Origin: Cymbidium sinense
Lineage: Eukaryota > Streptophyta > Magnoliopsida > Asparagales > Orchidaceae
Direction of reading: 5' to 3'
NCBI GenBank assembly: GCA_021442155.1
Contig: CM038221.1
Coordinates: 146,187,601-146,251,600 of the forward strand
Length of the DNA stretch: 64,000 bases
The position numbers were made by a program, and so were the translations under genes. Under the pieces are notes generated by a model that worked only from the letters and a program-made list of their open reading frames with translations, was not told where the DNA came from and searched no databases. Positions 47,734 through 60,109 of the stretch are shown here, in pieces (positions within the stretch are counted from its first letter, which is position 1; each line of letters opens with the position of its first letter).

Positions 47734-50700
47734 CTTAGCACCCCACACATGGGTAACCAAGTCCACCTGGCCTATTTTGGATAATGCTTAAGAGTATAAG
47801 CACTTGCATAGTAAAAATAATATTATATTTTTATTACAGTGCCCCTTAAGCACAATCCCCTATAGAAGATAATGATTAGACTAAATCATCCTACGATTCA
47901 GTCTACACACATACACCCTAATATAGAGACTAAAAATAATATATCACAAAATAAAAGCAAATATCAAACCACGCACCACCATAACATAAAGCTAGAAATT
48001 GTGACTTAACCTAATGTGTGTGCTATTTAAGATTTGTGTGGTATGCTTAGCTAAGCTTTAAGGTTAAAATATTTTAAGTATGAAAAATATTCAACTTAGA
48101 GGGGTTGTTTCATTTAAGTGACTTAGTTACGTTGGTTGATTTTATTTTGTGATTTGATTTGATTTGAATAAACCTACAATTAATTACTAAGTTGTAAGAG
48201 AGGAAAAGAGAACTTCTCTTTCCCCTACCTTAAGTAATTTCTAAAGTAGATTCATATTTGATTTTTTTGTTTAGTGAATGTTCTATTATGTGTTTTAATT
48301 AATCCTAAGTTTAGATTTTCTCAAATATATTCAAAAGAAATGCATTTTAATATTAAGTAAAGTGAAATACTATCACAAAACACACATCACTTTCCCAACA
48401 TATGTAAGATGCATATGGATGAATCGTAAGCATATCTATACATGCAAATAGAAATGTTTAGCACACCTTCATGATGAATGCTAAGTGATGTTACTTAAGA
48501 AAATTTGGATGCTTTATGATGCATGATTTTCATTAAGTAGAAAGAGTGATTCTTTTATCCATTTTTCATATGCACATTTACATGTATGAAAGGCATAAGT
48601 GAGTATGACACCATTGTTAGCACCAGGGGTGTAAGGTATAAGACCTACTTAGGGCTACTTAAAGCCTCACAATCCTGGGGTTGTCTAGACTAATATACCA
48701 CTTTCTTTAAATACAATTGCATGTACAAAAGAAATGAATGGAAAAAAAAGAAAGATGCAAAAGTTTATGTTTACTTGTTTGATTTGTTTATGCAATTTGC
48801 ATGTGTAAGTGTGAATACTCTTATTAATTGATAACATAGGAATGAATAGGAATGGATTTAAGCAAGTGTTATATTCTTTTCAAATGAACTATATACTTTG
48901 CAAATTCTTGTCAAAATTATGCTAAAAGAGAAGAGAAGGAAAATCACACAATGCACATCTTTATGTTTATACTCACATGCATGTTTATAAATAATTATAA
49001 GTAGCATACATTTCAGTTTTGATATTTGATTTATAAATTTTGAAAATAATTTTAGATTTAATAGTGATAATAGCCACTCATATTTTTTACTTTAGTCAAA
49101 ACATGCAATTTGACATAAAGGAAACATTTCATTTTTAATTTTATTTTTAAAAGACATGAATGCATGATTTTCATATGACATACACATTTAACATATTAGG
49201 AAAGAAATAAAGTGATGAAAGCATGTAAATTCATTAACCATAATTAATTCTTAAAGACAATCCTATGGAATAATATTATTTAAAGTAAATCAAATTTGGT
49301 TTAAGGAAAGCTTGATTTTGTTTTGAGTTTGATTTCAATTTGAGAAATGTGAGATTAGTTTGCTAGTCCTAACCCATTCCTCCATATGTGTGTTGTTTAA
49401 GTTTAATTTTTAGGTGATTAGATTGATTTTATATTTTGTTTAGGTTAGGGTGTACATTAAGTTCATTAATTACCCTTTTACCACTTTAGCATATTTAATC
49501 AAATAATTATGAGCAATGTATGACATAAAACCACAAGAAATTTAAATAATGCACTAGGAAAGAAAGGGGCCTAATGCAATTGGCTCAATTAGTGATTAAT
49601 TAAGCTAAAGGGTTTAATTTAAGTACTTTCATAACCTTCCCACATGTGGGTTGATTTTGATTTCCTTAAGCTACTTAGTTATTGAACACCTAAGCACCTA
49701 CCCAAGATGAATTGGTTAAGTTTAGATTGATTTGATTTTAAAATTTTGATTAATTAAGCCATTTAATTAAGTTATTAAATTATTTAATTAATTTGCACCT
49801 TATTTAGATTTTTATCCAAATGAAATAAAATTAGGAAAAGAAGATATGGGAAAGAACCCTAATCTCACTCCCTAAGTCCACTCACTATTCTAAGGTGATT
49901 AGCAAACTTAATTAATTGATTTATCACTATTTAAAAGGTTAATTAATTTTTTAATTGATTAAGAGGGTAATTAGGAATGAACCACACAATTACCCTAATA
50001 AAACCATTAATAAATCCCAAGAAAATTTAGGGAGGCAGAAGTCATCCAACTAAATACACATAAGAAGTATGAAATTAATCAATGGGATAATTAGAGAGTA
50101 ATTAGCATAATTAAATTACCAATAAAACCTAAATTCAAAAAATATCATTATTCAAAATCAATTGGAGTTAGTTTTAGATTATTCCTCTTTGAATTATCTT
50201 CAATAATACTTTTTATTTTATATTTTTCTAATTTTTCTACATTTAGTTATGTTATTTTGAAGTTTCCATGATCATCCATTAATTAAATATCCTAATTAAA
50301 TGACTAATCTCATGTGGATGTGCGCGCTTTCCACATGGCACGGATTCATCATAAATTGTCACATCGGTGCATCGGAGCTTCGCTTTCTCCTCATCCGATC
50401 AAAGATCGGACGGTTGAGATCGAATCACTAAGATTGAGATCAGGATCCTGCGGCTTGATCATGGCATCCATCAAAATGCGTGGATGATGGCCCATGATCA
50501 TCACGAGCTACGAGATGGCCACCATCCATCTTAGGGAAGATCCAGCTCGATTGAGCTCGGATTGAGCTCAAACTCAACCCACACCAACATCATGCAAGGA
50601 AGAAGACATCCAACGACCAATTTTACTTGAGATAAAATTTTCTTTCACAAAAGACAACACACTCCCTACAGCTCAATTTTGATCCATACTCGAGGCTATC

Positions 50701-53324
50701 ACCACTCTCCCATCATGGTAGCTTTAGTAGAGCTGTTGAAAAAATTTGAGAGGAGTAGATGTTCCTATGGACCAAGCTCCTCTTCAATTGGGTTTGGCCT
50801 TGGCCTAGCCCCCCTCTCCCATTCCTTGAGAACTTGGATTATGGTTTAGGTAAGCTCGATTAAGTCTTCTGATGAAGCTTACAAGAGGAATTAGCTTAAT
50901 TTGAAGTATTAAGTCAAATGGGAAAATGGTGGAGCTCCCCTATTTTGGCGAAGAAATGAGAAGAATGAAAATGGGTTGAGGAAGCTTGGAGGACTTGGGG
51001 ATAGCTCTGTTCCCCAGTTCAATCGAGTATGAGAGTGCAATTCAAGTGGAATTAGGGGAGTATATCTCCCTTGAAGGATCGGATGACCAGCTTCCTTCCA
51101 TTTTGATCAATTTTGAGATGGAATGAGTTTGTTAGGCATTGGGGCTTGCACATGGTTCAGTTTGGCTAGAGAGAGGTAGTGGAGGAGTGTCATGTGCTTG
51201 AAATGGGTGGAGGAATGATTCCCATGTTAAGTTTGACCATTAGGTTGGGTTAGGCTGACCCAAACCCAATGGGTCATGTACACCATCCTCATTAGTGACC
51301 ATTTGGTCCATTAAGAGGATCCCAAGTGTCCATGAAAAGGAACAAATTCAAGTTTTGATTTTAGGTTACCTAGGGTAAAATGGTCATTTGATTGTATTTC
51401 AATTTGAATATGTTTGGTATGATTGAAAAATGGGTTGGGCCAAGTTTCAATGAATTTGGAGTTGGTTTGATATGATTTGGCTCATGTTGACCCATTTAGG
51501 TCAAAATGGGTCAACTTGGGTCAAGTTGACCAATTGATCAAATTATGTCAAACCAAGGGTTGGGTCAAGTTCATATGACCATTTGAAATGTTTTAGCATC
51601 ATTGGTTTGGTTCAATTTGATTTATATTTGGATTTGGTTCATTTGATTTCATTTAGGTCAAATGGGTCAAGTTGACCAATTTGACCCATTTGACCTATTT
51701 GGTTAGTCATGGGTTGGTTTAAGTTTCATTGGTCATATGTTGTATTGGTATCTTTATTTCCAATCAATTTTGGTTTAATTTGATTTTGGCTCAATTTGAC
51801 CTTTTAGGTCAAGTTGGGTTCAAGGTCAATTGGGCTAGGTTGGGTCTAGTTGGCTAATTGAGGCTTTGGTCAAGTTCAACAAGTGATTTGGAATGAACTT
51901 GACCCATTGGTTTCAATCAATTTGGCTTAGATCAAGTTTTGACATATTTTGACTTTTTAGGTCAAGTTGGGTCAACTTGGTCAAGTGGCCAATTGGGCTA
52001 GGTTAGGCTCAAATGATGACTTGGTCAAGTTCAAACATTGATCATGAATGAGTTTTGATCAATGGTTTCAATCAATTTGGCCTATGGTGGATTTTGGCTA
52101 GTTTAGGTTTCATTTTGGCTAAGTGTTGACTTGTGAAACCCTTAGGTTTGACTTGGTTTGACCCAATTTGAGTGATTGATCATCTCATGATGATTGTTGC
52201 TCATAATGTGAGGCTTAGTGGGCTTAGTTCAATCCAATTTGGGTAGGATTAGAATTTGGCTCATAAGGGATACTTTAGGTCACTTTGGGTCAAGTGAGCC
52301 TAAGTGGGTCAATTGACTTGATCAAGGCTTGAATCAAGTTTGGTTGAACTGACATATGGAATTATGATTGGAATATAAATCCATTTGCAAGTGGTTTGAA
52401 GTCAAATGAGCTTTGATTCATTTGATAATTTCAAGTTCAAAAGGGTGAACAAGAGTTTGACTTGGTTTGATTTTTGAATTTAGTTTTGGTTTGAATTGAA
52501 GTTTATATTTATATTTGGATTCATGATTGAAGGATTGAATCATGAAGAAAATCAAGGGTTTGGCATTTGATTTTGATTTGGCTAAGTTCAAGAATTTGAC
52601 TTGAAAGGCTTAGGTTGAATTTTGATTGAATTTGAGTTTGAGTTTTGAATTGATTTTGGATTGATGATTGAAGTTTGTTTTTTATATTTTATGATTAAGG
52701 ATTGATTGAATCATGAAGAAAAAATCAGGTTTGGGATTTGAATTTGATTTGCTAAGTTCAAGATTTTGACTTGAAAGTCGTAGGTTGGAATTTGAGTTTG
52801 AGTTTTGAATTAATTTTTATATATTTAAATTTATATTTTATTTATATTTGTGAATATAAATAAGATTATAAATGGGATATGAGAAAATATCTAGAATTTG
52901 AATTGATTTGAAGTTGATTTAGGCTAAGTCCATAAGATAGGATCAAAGTGACTTAGGAAGTATTTTTGAATTTGGAATTTCAATCATGAGCTTCAATCAC
53001 TTGGAATTGGTTTGAGTTTTGGAGAAAATCAATCAAGTCGGAATTGATTTAAGATTTGAGAAAATCAATCAAGTTGGAATTGATTTGAGTTTGACTTGAA
53101 AGAAGGAAGTGAGGATTGGTTCAAGATAAGGGATAGACAAATTTTGCTAACACCCCTAAGGCATGACCTATTCTTTTGGCTAACTCTTCTAAGTCTCTAG
53201 GGCTAGGTTGAGTGTCCACCTAATCACTAGATGTGTCTTAAGACTAAGGAACTCTTAAAGTCTAAGAGAAGTTCTATGATTAAGATGGAGGGGTTGAGGG
53301 CTCATCTTAAAAATGAGGTCAATA
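45847..53324 (-). mobile_element. A2: solo LTR-A, 7,478 bp, inserted in the E2 3' LTR
   Basis: On the minus strand it begins TATTGACCTCATTTTTAAGA (from 53324) and ends CACCATA (45847). It has the same zones as A1 in reverse: shared U5-like end (about 45900-47110), GA/TC-rich tract (47456-47482), TA microsatellite (47685-47729), GC-rich core (50325-50415), inverted repeat (51055-51070), TTGAC-rich zone (51480-52330) and one or two subrepeats (52800-52910). Flanked by a perfect 5-bp duplication. No coding content. Confidence 0.92.
47685..47729. repeat. TA dinucleotide repeat (about 22 units) in A2
   Basis: A1 has only CCAATATACATGC at the homologous place (about 38466-38478) and the piece at 11040 has CATATATATTGG, so the run expanded within A2. 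Confidence 0.95.
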
Positions 53325-53329
53325 ATATT
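53325..53329. repeat. Right target-site duplication of A2 (ATATT)
   Basis: Exact copy of 45842-45846. The E2 LTR sequence resumes at 53330 with ACTTTAACCAAATAAAAT, as in the 5' LTR near 22879. Confidence 0.9.
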
Positions 53330-55358
53330 ACTTTAACCAAATAAAATGAACATAAAAATAGGAATTAAGCCACTACACCATTTGAATTGAAACCAACCAA
53401 TGGTAATAATTAAACCAATTCAAACTTCAAATTTAAACTTGAACTTAAAGGAATAGGCTGCCACACAAACCCCTCTTTTACACACACTAGATCATTTAGG
53501 TCACGGACTCTTAGATCATTCTATGATTTTCTTTAATCTTCTTGTTGTGCTTCATATGTTTGGGTGATGTATTGCTTTAGGGGATAGTTGTTTGTTCATT
53601 AGGATATTAGTGCGTTCTTTAGATTTAACACTATTTCCTACAGGGGACTATGTTAAAGGAACAATAATAATAAATAAATCAAAAATATAAAATTGTTATT
53701 TGCTTGTAGGTGCTAAAAATCCCTTAAACATAGTCCATAGGTCAGGTGGGCTTGGTAAGAAACTAATACTAAGCCCTATATTTGCAAAATATAAATTATT
53801 TTGTGTGTTGTGTTTATTTCCTGACATCTATTTTGCAGGACTTAGGATTTCTTTGGAATTTTAAATGTAAATTTGAGCATAGATTAGGTTAGATCTATGG
53901 GATCTAAGGATCAAGAGCGACCTACCAAGAGATGGTGCGGTGGTCCCTATGGGAGATGGATGTCAGAAGGAGACTTTCTTGAAGACCCATAGATCAAACT
54001 TGTAGTTACTGTATAAAGCGGGACGCCCATTTTTCTTTTGAGGTGTCTGTGTAAGGCCTCTTTCTTATATAATTTAATTTGGCTTGATTTATTTTGGGTG
54101 CACAATAGAAACATCATTCTTTTCTAGGTTTCTTTATGTGCTATGTTTGTGCTGTGATGAATGCCTAGATGTAGTCTCATAGGATAAATTAAATTTTCTA
54201 CCCAACTAAATCAATCAAAACATAAAAATATATATAACTCATAATCTTCACATGAAAGCCTAGATATTAAAGTAAGATAAAATATATAGAAACCCCTTAG
54301 GATGTTAAAATCATGCATAAATCATATTATTTCACTCTTAATTAAGAAAGGGCTTCCATTGCAGAGAACCTAGCTTGACCTTTGAGAGCCTATGATGGAA
54401 GAACACCTTCTTTATTCGATTTGGACTTTTTCTAATAGCATTAAGCATAATTTCATACCTATGGCCTAAAATGAATATTGGTCAAAAATTTAATAAAATC
54501 TAAAAAATATTTAGTTGATGCATCTTCATACCCTACATGATCTTGGGATTAGTGAGTCTAAGTTCATAGATTTCCTTCCTAAAATCAACAACCAAAGCCA
54601 TCTTGCATTCATATGACCTAACTTTATGATTTAAAATGCTAAGTTAGGACAACCTTCTCCACATGTAAGTCTAAAAGAGTCGAGGATAGGTTAGTTCCTC
54701 AAGTGAGGAGAATGACCAATGATTCCCAGATTGAACAAGGGAGCCACATGTGTAATCTCATGACTAGTTTTGAAGCATCCATTTTATAAGTCTTCAACCA
54801 TGCATTTCTGTTTTATTCTTGCTAGAATCTAAGTCCAGATTTATAAGAAAATGATAACTTGAAATCTAAATTAAATCCCAAATTTGAAGCCCAATTATAA
54901 GTTGAAATTCTGCTATCATCATAGACATTTCCTCTCTCCCATTTGACTCTTGAAAATAACCCTCTCCAATTTGGACCTCTCCCAATTAAATTTCCAAAAA
55001 TCAACCCTTTGAAAACTATCTTAGTAGTCTTTAGAAATGACCACTTATTTCTTTAATCTAGAGTATTCTTAGGAAGAGACCCTTCTTAAGATGTAATTAA
55101 CTATAAAGGCTTGCCTTTATAAGATACTATGATCCCAAGATTAAATAAACCCTATTCTACTTTTCCATGTAGTTCAGGGGAAAATACTCTACAGAAAGAC
55201 CCATTAGCCTTGAGTCTTTTATTGAAATGATCAATCCATTGGAGAGCATGTTTATCTTTGAGATAATATGTTTACTCCTTAATGTCGAGATTTGGTCATC
55301 TAAATAAAATATTCTAAACTCTATGTTGTCATTTTTTTTCTATTGAGATACACCAACA
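53330..55358 (+). repeat. E2 3' LTR, second part (LTR-B)
   Basis: Colinear with 22879-24968, with shared CCCCTTAG at 54295, AGAGAACCTAGCTTGACC at 54364 and the same end, ACACCAACA. It shows small deletions relative to the 5' LTR. The open frame 54822-55004 (minus) is chance. Confidence 0.9.
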
Positions 55359-55363
55359 AGGAG
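55359..55363. repeat. Right target-site duplication of E2 (AGGAG)
   Basis: It follows the LTR end directly and matches AGAAG (20170-20174) at four of five positions. Confidence 0.7.
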
Positions 55364-56305
55364 CTTATATTAGCCTAGTCCTATCTCAGACTTACTAGAT
55401 CAAGGGAGAATCTGCATATCCGTAAGACAAATTCTCCAACCACATGGGTGGTTACTATGAAAGGGGGACTATCCAATCTAAAAGTAACCCTAGTAGTGTC
55501 TAAATGGGGTCGCTAAGGATGTGCTCCAAATAGAGTTCCCACAGACGAGGTGCTATTAGGGGATTTATCCAAAATCCTATAAAAGAAAATATGTATATCG
55601 TTGGGAGAAAGCTTGTAGACTACATCATTATGGTGGTGTATCCAGTGGGTCATCGTTGAATGGCGATAACCAACTAACTGGTGCTCATTGGTTTGCAATC
55701 AACCGAGAAGAAGCTGGCTTCTTCATAGATGGCAATGATCATGGGATAATACTCATCTGGGATGAAACCATTCACCTGGGGCAACTACCAAGTGAGTCCT
55801 TAGGTAAACCCATGCTTGAAGTAGAGAGGAAAGGAGCCACAGGGGACTTATCCTAAACTTCAAATATATTTGACTATGCATGATGGCTAGTCAGAAGAAA
55901 GCTGTAGTACATCTCCTCTTAAAACAAAAGATGGGGTAGTTTATACGATAGCTACCAAACTAACAAAACATTGGTTTGCAATGGTCAAGTTAGGAAGAAA
56001 GCTTGTAGACTTACATCCACCACAAGTAACCAATGGGGTGACATGTAAGGTAGCATCAACCTAAAGCTAATGAGTGAGTGCCATGGGTTTCTCCACATCA
56101 AAATAGCAGAGATAAAATATATGTTTATTTTATATGTGGTTATGTAGTTTGTGTTGATGTTATGTTACTAAGGATAGGATGCGCTTGGGTTCCTTACCTA
56201 CACATATCATGGTGGATTCAAGCAAGATATTCCTCAACATGAGATGATTGTGAGATGGAAAATTTTATTGATAATTGATTTGAAACAAGATTTATAGATA
56301 ATATT
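55364..56305 (-). repeat. E3 3' UTR, proximal part, with ~280 bp repeats
   Basis: On the minus strand it follows the integrase end. Near 56160-56225 it has the block GAATCCACCA..GTAGGTAAGGAACCCAAGCG, homologous to the E1 3' UTR. Then two repeat units follow, with ATTGGTTTGCAAT at about 55689 and 55971 (282 bases apart), related to 18533-20174. The frames 55513-55698 and 55656-55856 lie in the repeat units. Confidence 0.7.
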
Positions 56306-57420
56306 TCTTTGGTAGAGCCCATTGGAAGCATTCGCTCTCCTTTATGAGTTGATAAGATCCTCATTGGTAGGATTCTCTATGGCATAGGGCTTTCCCAAGT
56401 GGGTTCAAACTTGCCTCCCATCTTTGATGGGTAACAATTGGTCTCTTAGAACTAAAACAAGCTCTCTACTTGAAAAGCTCTAGGATGACCAACTTATTAT
56501 GAGCTTGAATCATCTTGGCTTTGTATAACTTCGAGGTTTCATGCATAGGTCTCTCCTCAAACCTTGAGCTCTTCTTCTAGCACAACTTGGCATTACATTC
56601 TTTGTGATCTTATTACCACTATCCTTAGTGATGGGAGTTGGACCTAATGGTAGATGGCTTGGATCCATACACTAAGGAGAAAGGGGTGGGAGTTGGAGTT
56701 TTATGTGGTGCGGTACTCACAAGGCTTCAACCAACTCATGTCATTATCATTGTGTCATCTAGTGTCTTCTTATATTTGAATGAGTGTTTTGTTGAAGGCT
56801 TACGCTAACCCATTTGCCTTGGATAGTAGATAGGGTATCTCCAATCTATCTTATCTTTAGGAAAAGTTGTTGATTATGCTCTTGAATGTACCATTATCGA
56901 GATAATTTAGCGAGGCACCCAAACCTATATACGATATGATTCCTGAAAAATTGGAGCACATATTGAGCCATGGCATCTCTGAGCAAAATAACCTTCACCC
57001 ACTTGGAAAAGTAGTTAATGGCAGCTAGGATGAATCAATGACCTTTAGAAGGAGGATCGATTAGACCCACAATGTCAGTGCCCCAACACTCAAATGGCCA
57101 TGAAGCCAATGTTGGATGGAGAATGTTAGGTGGTTGATGTAAGACCACACCATGTACCTGATATTGCTGGCATCTCTTAGCTACGTTCATGTAGTCTATG
57201 ATCATCGAAGGCCAACAGTATCTTAGTCTCTTGATCTTGGGTTTCATCTTCAGACCAGATTGATGAGCTCCACATAAACTTGAGTATACCTCAGTCACAA
57301 TCATACGTGCTTTATCTTTGTCCAGACAACGTAACCACATATGATCGAAAGACCACAGGTACAAGGTGCCATCTATGAGAGTGTAGGGAAAGGCTCTCTA
57401 CTTCACCTGGTGTGCTAGTG
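56306..57420 (-). pseudogene. E3 integrase remnant
   Basis: The stretch 57364-57035 is open for 109 codons and reads DHMWLRCLDKDKARMIVTEV, CGAHQSGLKMKPKIKRLRYC, KRCQQYQVHG, HQPPNILHPTLASWPFECW and GTDIVGLIDPPSKGH. The zinc-binding HHCC set is damaged (one H and one C read tyrosine), but the first catalytic aspartate (WGTD) is kept. The rest of the core (57035-56600) is in fragments. The C-terminal end near 56310-56330 matches GLYLKKYYP of E1, which sets the stop. Confidence 0.8.
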
Positions 57421-58040
57421 ATTTCTCTTGAGGTAGTTTGCCTATATTTAAATAATCCATAAATGGTTGCCTCCAATCTAACTCCTCATCCTTTTTGGCA
57501 ATGGAAACCTCCCCTTCAAGAGAGAATCTATCGATGAGTTTAACATTAATAAGGGATAAGACTAGTCTATTTGGACCTTATTGGAATGGACTCATCTTCC
57601 AGACATGCCAACTCTTTGGCAAGCTTGGCTAATTCATCTACTACTACATTTTCTCCTCGAGGAATCTTGTAAATCTTAACCTATGGGATTTGGGCCAACA
57701 ACTCCACAGTGTACTTATGGTAATGATAGAGCTTTTAGAACTTGTAGGACCTCGATTTGGTTGATGACTAACCGAGAATCCCAAAGATGTTGATGCTCTG
57801 TGTGTATAGGTAATGACTAACTCTAGACCAAAGCCTCATTGGCTTCATTGTTGGTGCATGGAATGGATAGATGATATGAGAATCTCACCACATCATGATC
57901 TAGAGTTAAGAGAACTATTCCTACCCCTACCTTCCCTGGGATAGTAAATTATGGTGCTTCTCCTCTTTGAGAGGAAGTTGAACCATCAAAGTACATCACC
58001 CAATGATGAATGTTAGTGTCCCCTAAGTTCATGAATTGTT
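57421..58040 (-). pseudogene. E3 aRNH and connection remnant
   Basis: HHWVMYFDGSTSSQRGEAP (about 58002-57949) starts the second RNase H. Further on, text matching NNEA (about 57870), DSRL-like text near 57775 and a VNSSTNEL-like stretch near 57640 are visible in other frames. The connection with WRQPFMDYLNIGKLPQEKS-like text (about 57475-57420) leads to integrase. Identification rests on order and on matches to E1 and E2. Confidence 0.7.
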
Positions 58041-58850
58041 CAACGGGGAGATCATCATTAAGCGGAGAAGCAACAGGGAGTGGATGCGTTGCTAGGAAAT
58101 CTGTAAGTGATTGTCCTTTCATGGCACAGAGGGGTACAGATGTTATATCAAACTGAGATAAAATCATGGACCAATGCTCCAATCATTTGGATAAGGTCGA
58201 TCGTGTCATGAGATATGACAGTGGATTGACTTTAGAGAGCATGTTTACTTTATGAGAAAGCATGCAATGTCGTAGCTTTTAGGATACAAAAATTAAAGCT
58301 AGGCAGTGCTTTTTAATAGGTGGATAGTTTGCCTCAATAGTGATTTGATGAGAACTAAGATAATAGAGAGAGTTTTCTTTCTTTGTTGTTGGTTTGAGCC
58401 AACATAGTGCCAAGGGAGTCATCTAATGCAGCGATGTAGAGGATCAATGGCTTGCCCGAGATAGTGCTAGAACGATGTCATCGTATTTGATGTCTTTAAA
58501 AGCATGCTAACACTTATCATCCCACTTGAAGTTGGCATCCTTTCTGACAAGTGCTAAAAATGGTTAACATCTTTCTAATATGTTGAAAATGAGGCATCTT
58601 AGATACACCAACTGCCCTTGGAATGACCTGAGTTGTGTTATACTTTTAGGGGGTGGCATTTCTAAGATCACTTTGATCTTCTCGATTGATTTCTATTCCA
58701 CGATGTCGAACAACAAACCCAAGGAATTTTCCCTAAGCTACTCCAAATGCACACTTCAGGGGTTAATTTTGAGGTTGTATTGTCTTAACAGTTCAAAAAA
58801 TACATCAAATCAAAGAGATGGTCTTCCTTTTCTTTACTCTTGACTACAAG
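58041..58850 (-). pseudogene. E3 first RNase H domain remnant
   Basis: The readable tail is MEHWSMILSQFDITSVPLCA and MKGQSLTDFLATHPLP (58182-58070), the conserved region between the two RNase H domains. E1 has the same WSMILSQFDIT text at about 3802-3834. Upstream parts (58200-58850) match E1 3251-3760 in reverse but are shifted between frames. The plus-strand frame 58580-58843 is a shadow. Confidence 0.7.
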
Positions 58851-59440
58851 ATCATCGACATAACATTCTACTTGATGATGAATTAGTTCGTTGAAGATTT
58901 GAGTCATGGCCCACCGATATGTGGCACCGCATTTTAAGGCCAAAAGGCATGACCTTATAATAATAAATTTTATCGAGGTTTGAAAGTGTTTCTTTCATCC
59001 TCAGCCATCTTGATTTGGTTGTTGCTAGATGACCCATCCATAAAGGAGAATACTGCATGAGATGAGGCAATTTTCACCATTAATTTTGATATAGGAAGTG
59101 AAAATTCATCCTTAGGACATACCTTATTTAGATCCCTAAAATCATTGCATATGCGAATGTGGCCATTCTTTTTCTTCCCTGATAAAAACTAACATTGATT
59201 AGTTTCTTGATTTCAAAAGTGACCTACTATTCAATGTCTAATTGCATGCATCTAGGGGCCCACTTGATAGGGTTAGCATTAGGTTCTATTGCTAGTTTGA
59301 GGACTACTATGTTAGGAGATAGATTAGGCATCTCTTCATAACTCCATGCAAAGCAGTCATTAAACTCAGTCAATAGCTTCACTAAATCATTGGTTTTATT
59401 TTCATTCAATAGAGAATTGATGTAATAGTTGAACGTGGAT
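58851..59440 (-). pseudogene. E3 reverse transcriptase remnant
   Basis: The first piece (59409-59227) reads DCFAWSYEEMPNLSPNIVVL. After a gap, FRDLNKVCPKDEF-like text lies near 59130-59090. Then DGSSSNNQIKM-like text, YYYKVMPFGLK (about 58979-58945) and the YVDDLVVKS box (about 58868-58840) are distributed over frames. The order matches E1 exactly. Confidence 0.8.
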
Positions 59441-60109
59441 ATTCTTCAGTTCCTAAGTTGATTTCTTTGAGCTCGTTGATGGTTGATCTGATTTCCTCTT
59501 CAAACTCTGGTGATGCATCCTTGACTTCAAAGATCATCTGAAGTTTCTAAACACACCTCATCATATAAGAAAACACGATTTAAATAGAACTTATTAAATT
59601 CTAAATGATTGGTGATGATTGAGTAGTAATCGTCATCATGAACTGGACCACATTTAATCTTACCCTCGATCATGATTATGAATGTCTCAGATTTATCCCA
59701 TAACCTTTAAAGTAATCAATTCGTGTTTAAACCAAACATATGGAATTATTCTTTTCTTTGCTAAATTAAGAACACAAGGAAAGTACCAATCAAAAGATAA
59801 TTCTATTAAATCTTTATATGAATTATCCTTAAGTTCTATATTTGACTTAGGATGATGCTCCAAGAAAGAACTCACTTTACATTTGTGGAAGACTTGGGGC
59901 TTCCTTAACTACCAAACCCTCAACATTTTGTGAGAAAAGTGGGTTAGACCTAAAGTTCCCAATGATGCACTATTTTACAGACTGATACACTAATGCTTTG
60001 CTTAGGAGCACAATATTCATCATCGCTTCTAACTATCACTTACATGATTTGTGTCCAAGTGCTAGTCTACTAATCATATATGACTCATCCTATGAACTAG
60101 ATTCTAAGT
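59441..60109 (-). pseudogene. E3 protease-RT linker
   Basis: The stretch 59875-59693 reads SFLEHHPKSNIELKDNSYKD, LIELSFDWYFPCVLNLAKKR and YVWFKHE, the block also found in E1 2118-2354. An acidic segment matching E1 EFEEEIRSTI..ELKEI is at about 59510-59455. Function unknown. Confidence 0.7.

Larger units (their letters stand above)
20175..55358 (+). mobile_element. E2: complete but interrupted Tat/Ogre-type Ty3/gypsy retrotransposon
   Basis: It has both LTRs, a PBS, leader ORF, gag, protease, RT, RNase H, aRNH, integrase, 3' UTR array and polypurine tract, all on the plus strand. Both LTRs end in ACACCAACA and begin TGTTGA. It is interrupted by two solo LTRs, A1 (32429-40297) and A2 (45847-53324). 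Without them and their duplicated sites it measures about 19.8 kb, in the range of Tat/Ogre elements. Over the first ~177 bases the two LTRs differ at about 17 positions by eye, so it is old. Confidence 0.9.

Noticed and set aside
55513..55856. Overlapping open frames on opposite strands near 55.6 kb
   Set aside because: They fall in the ~280 bp 3' UTR repeats; the sister units have stops in the same frames.
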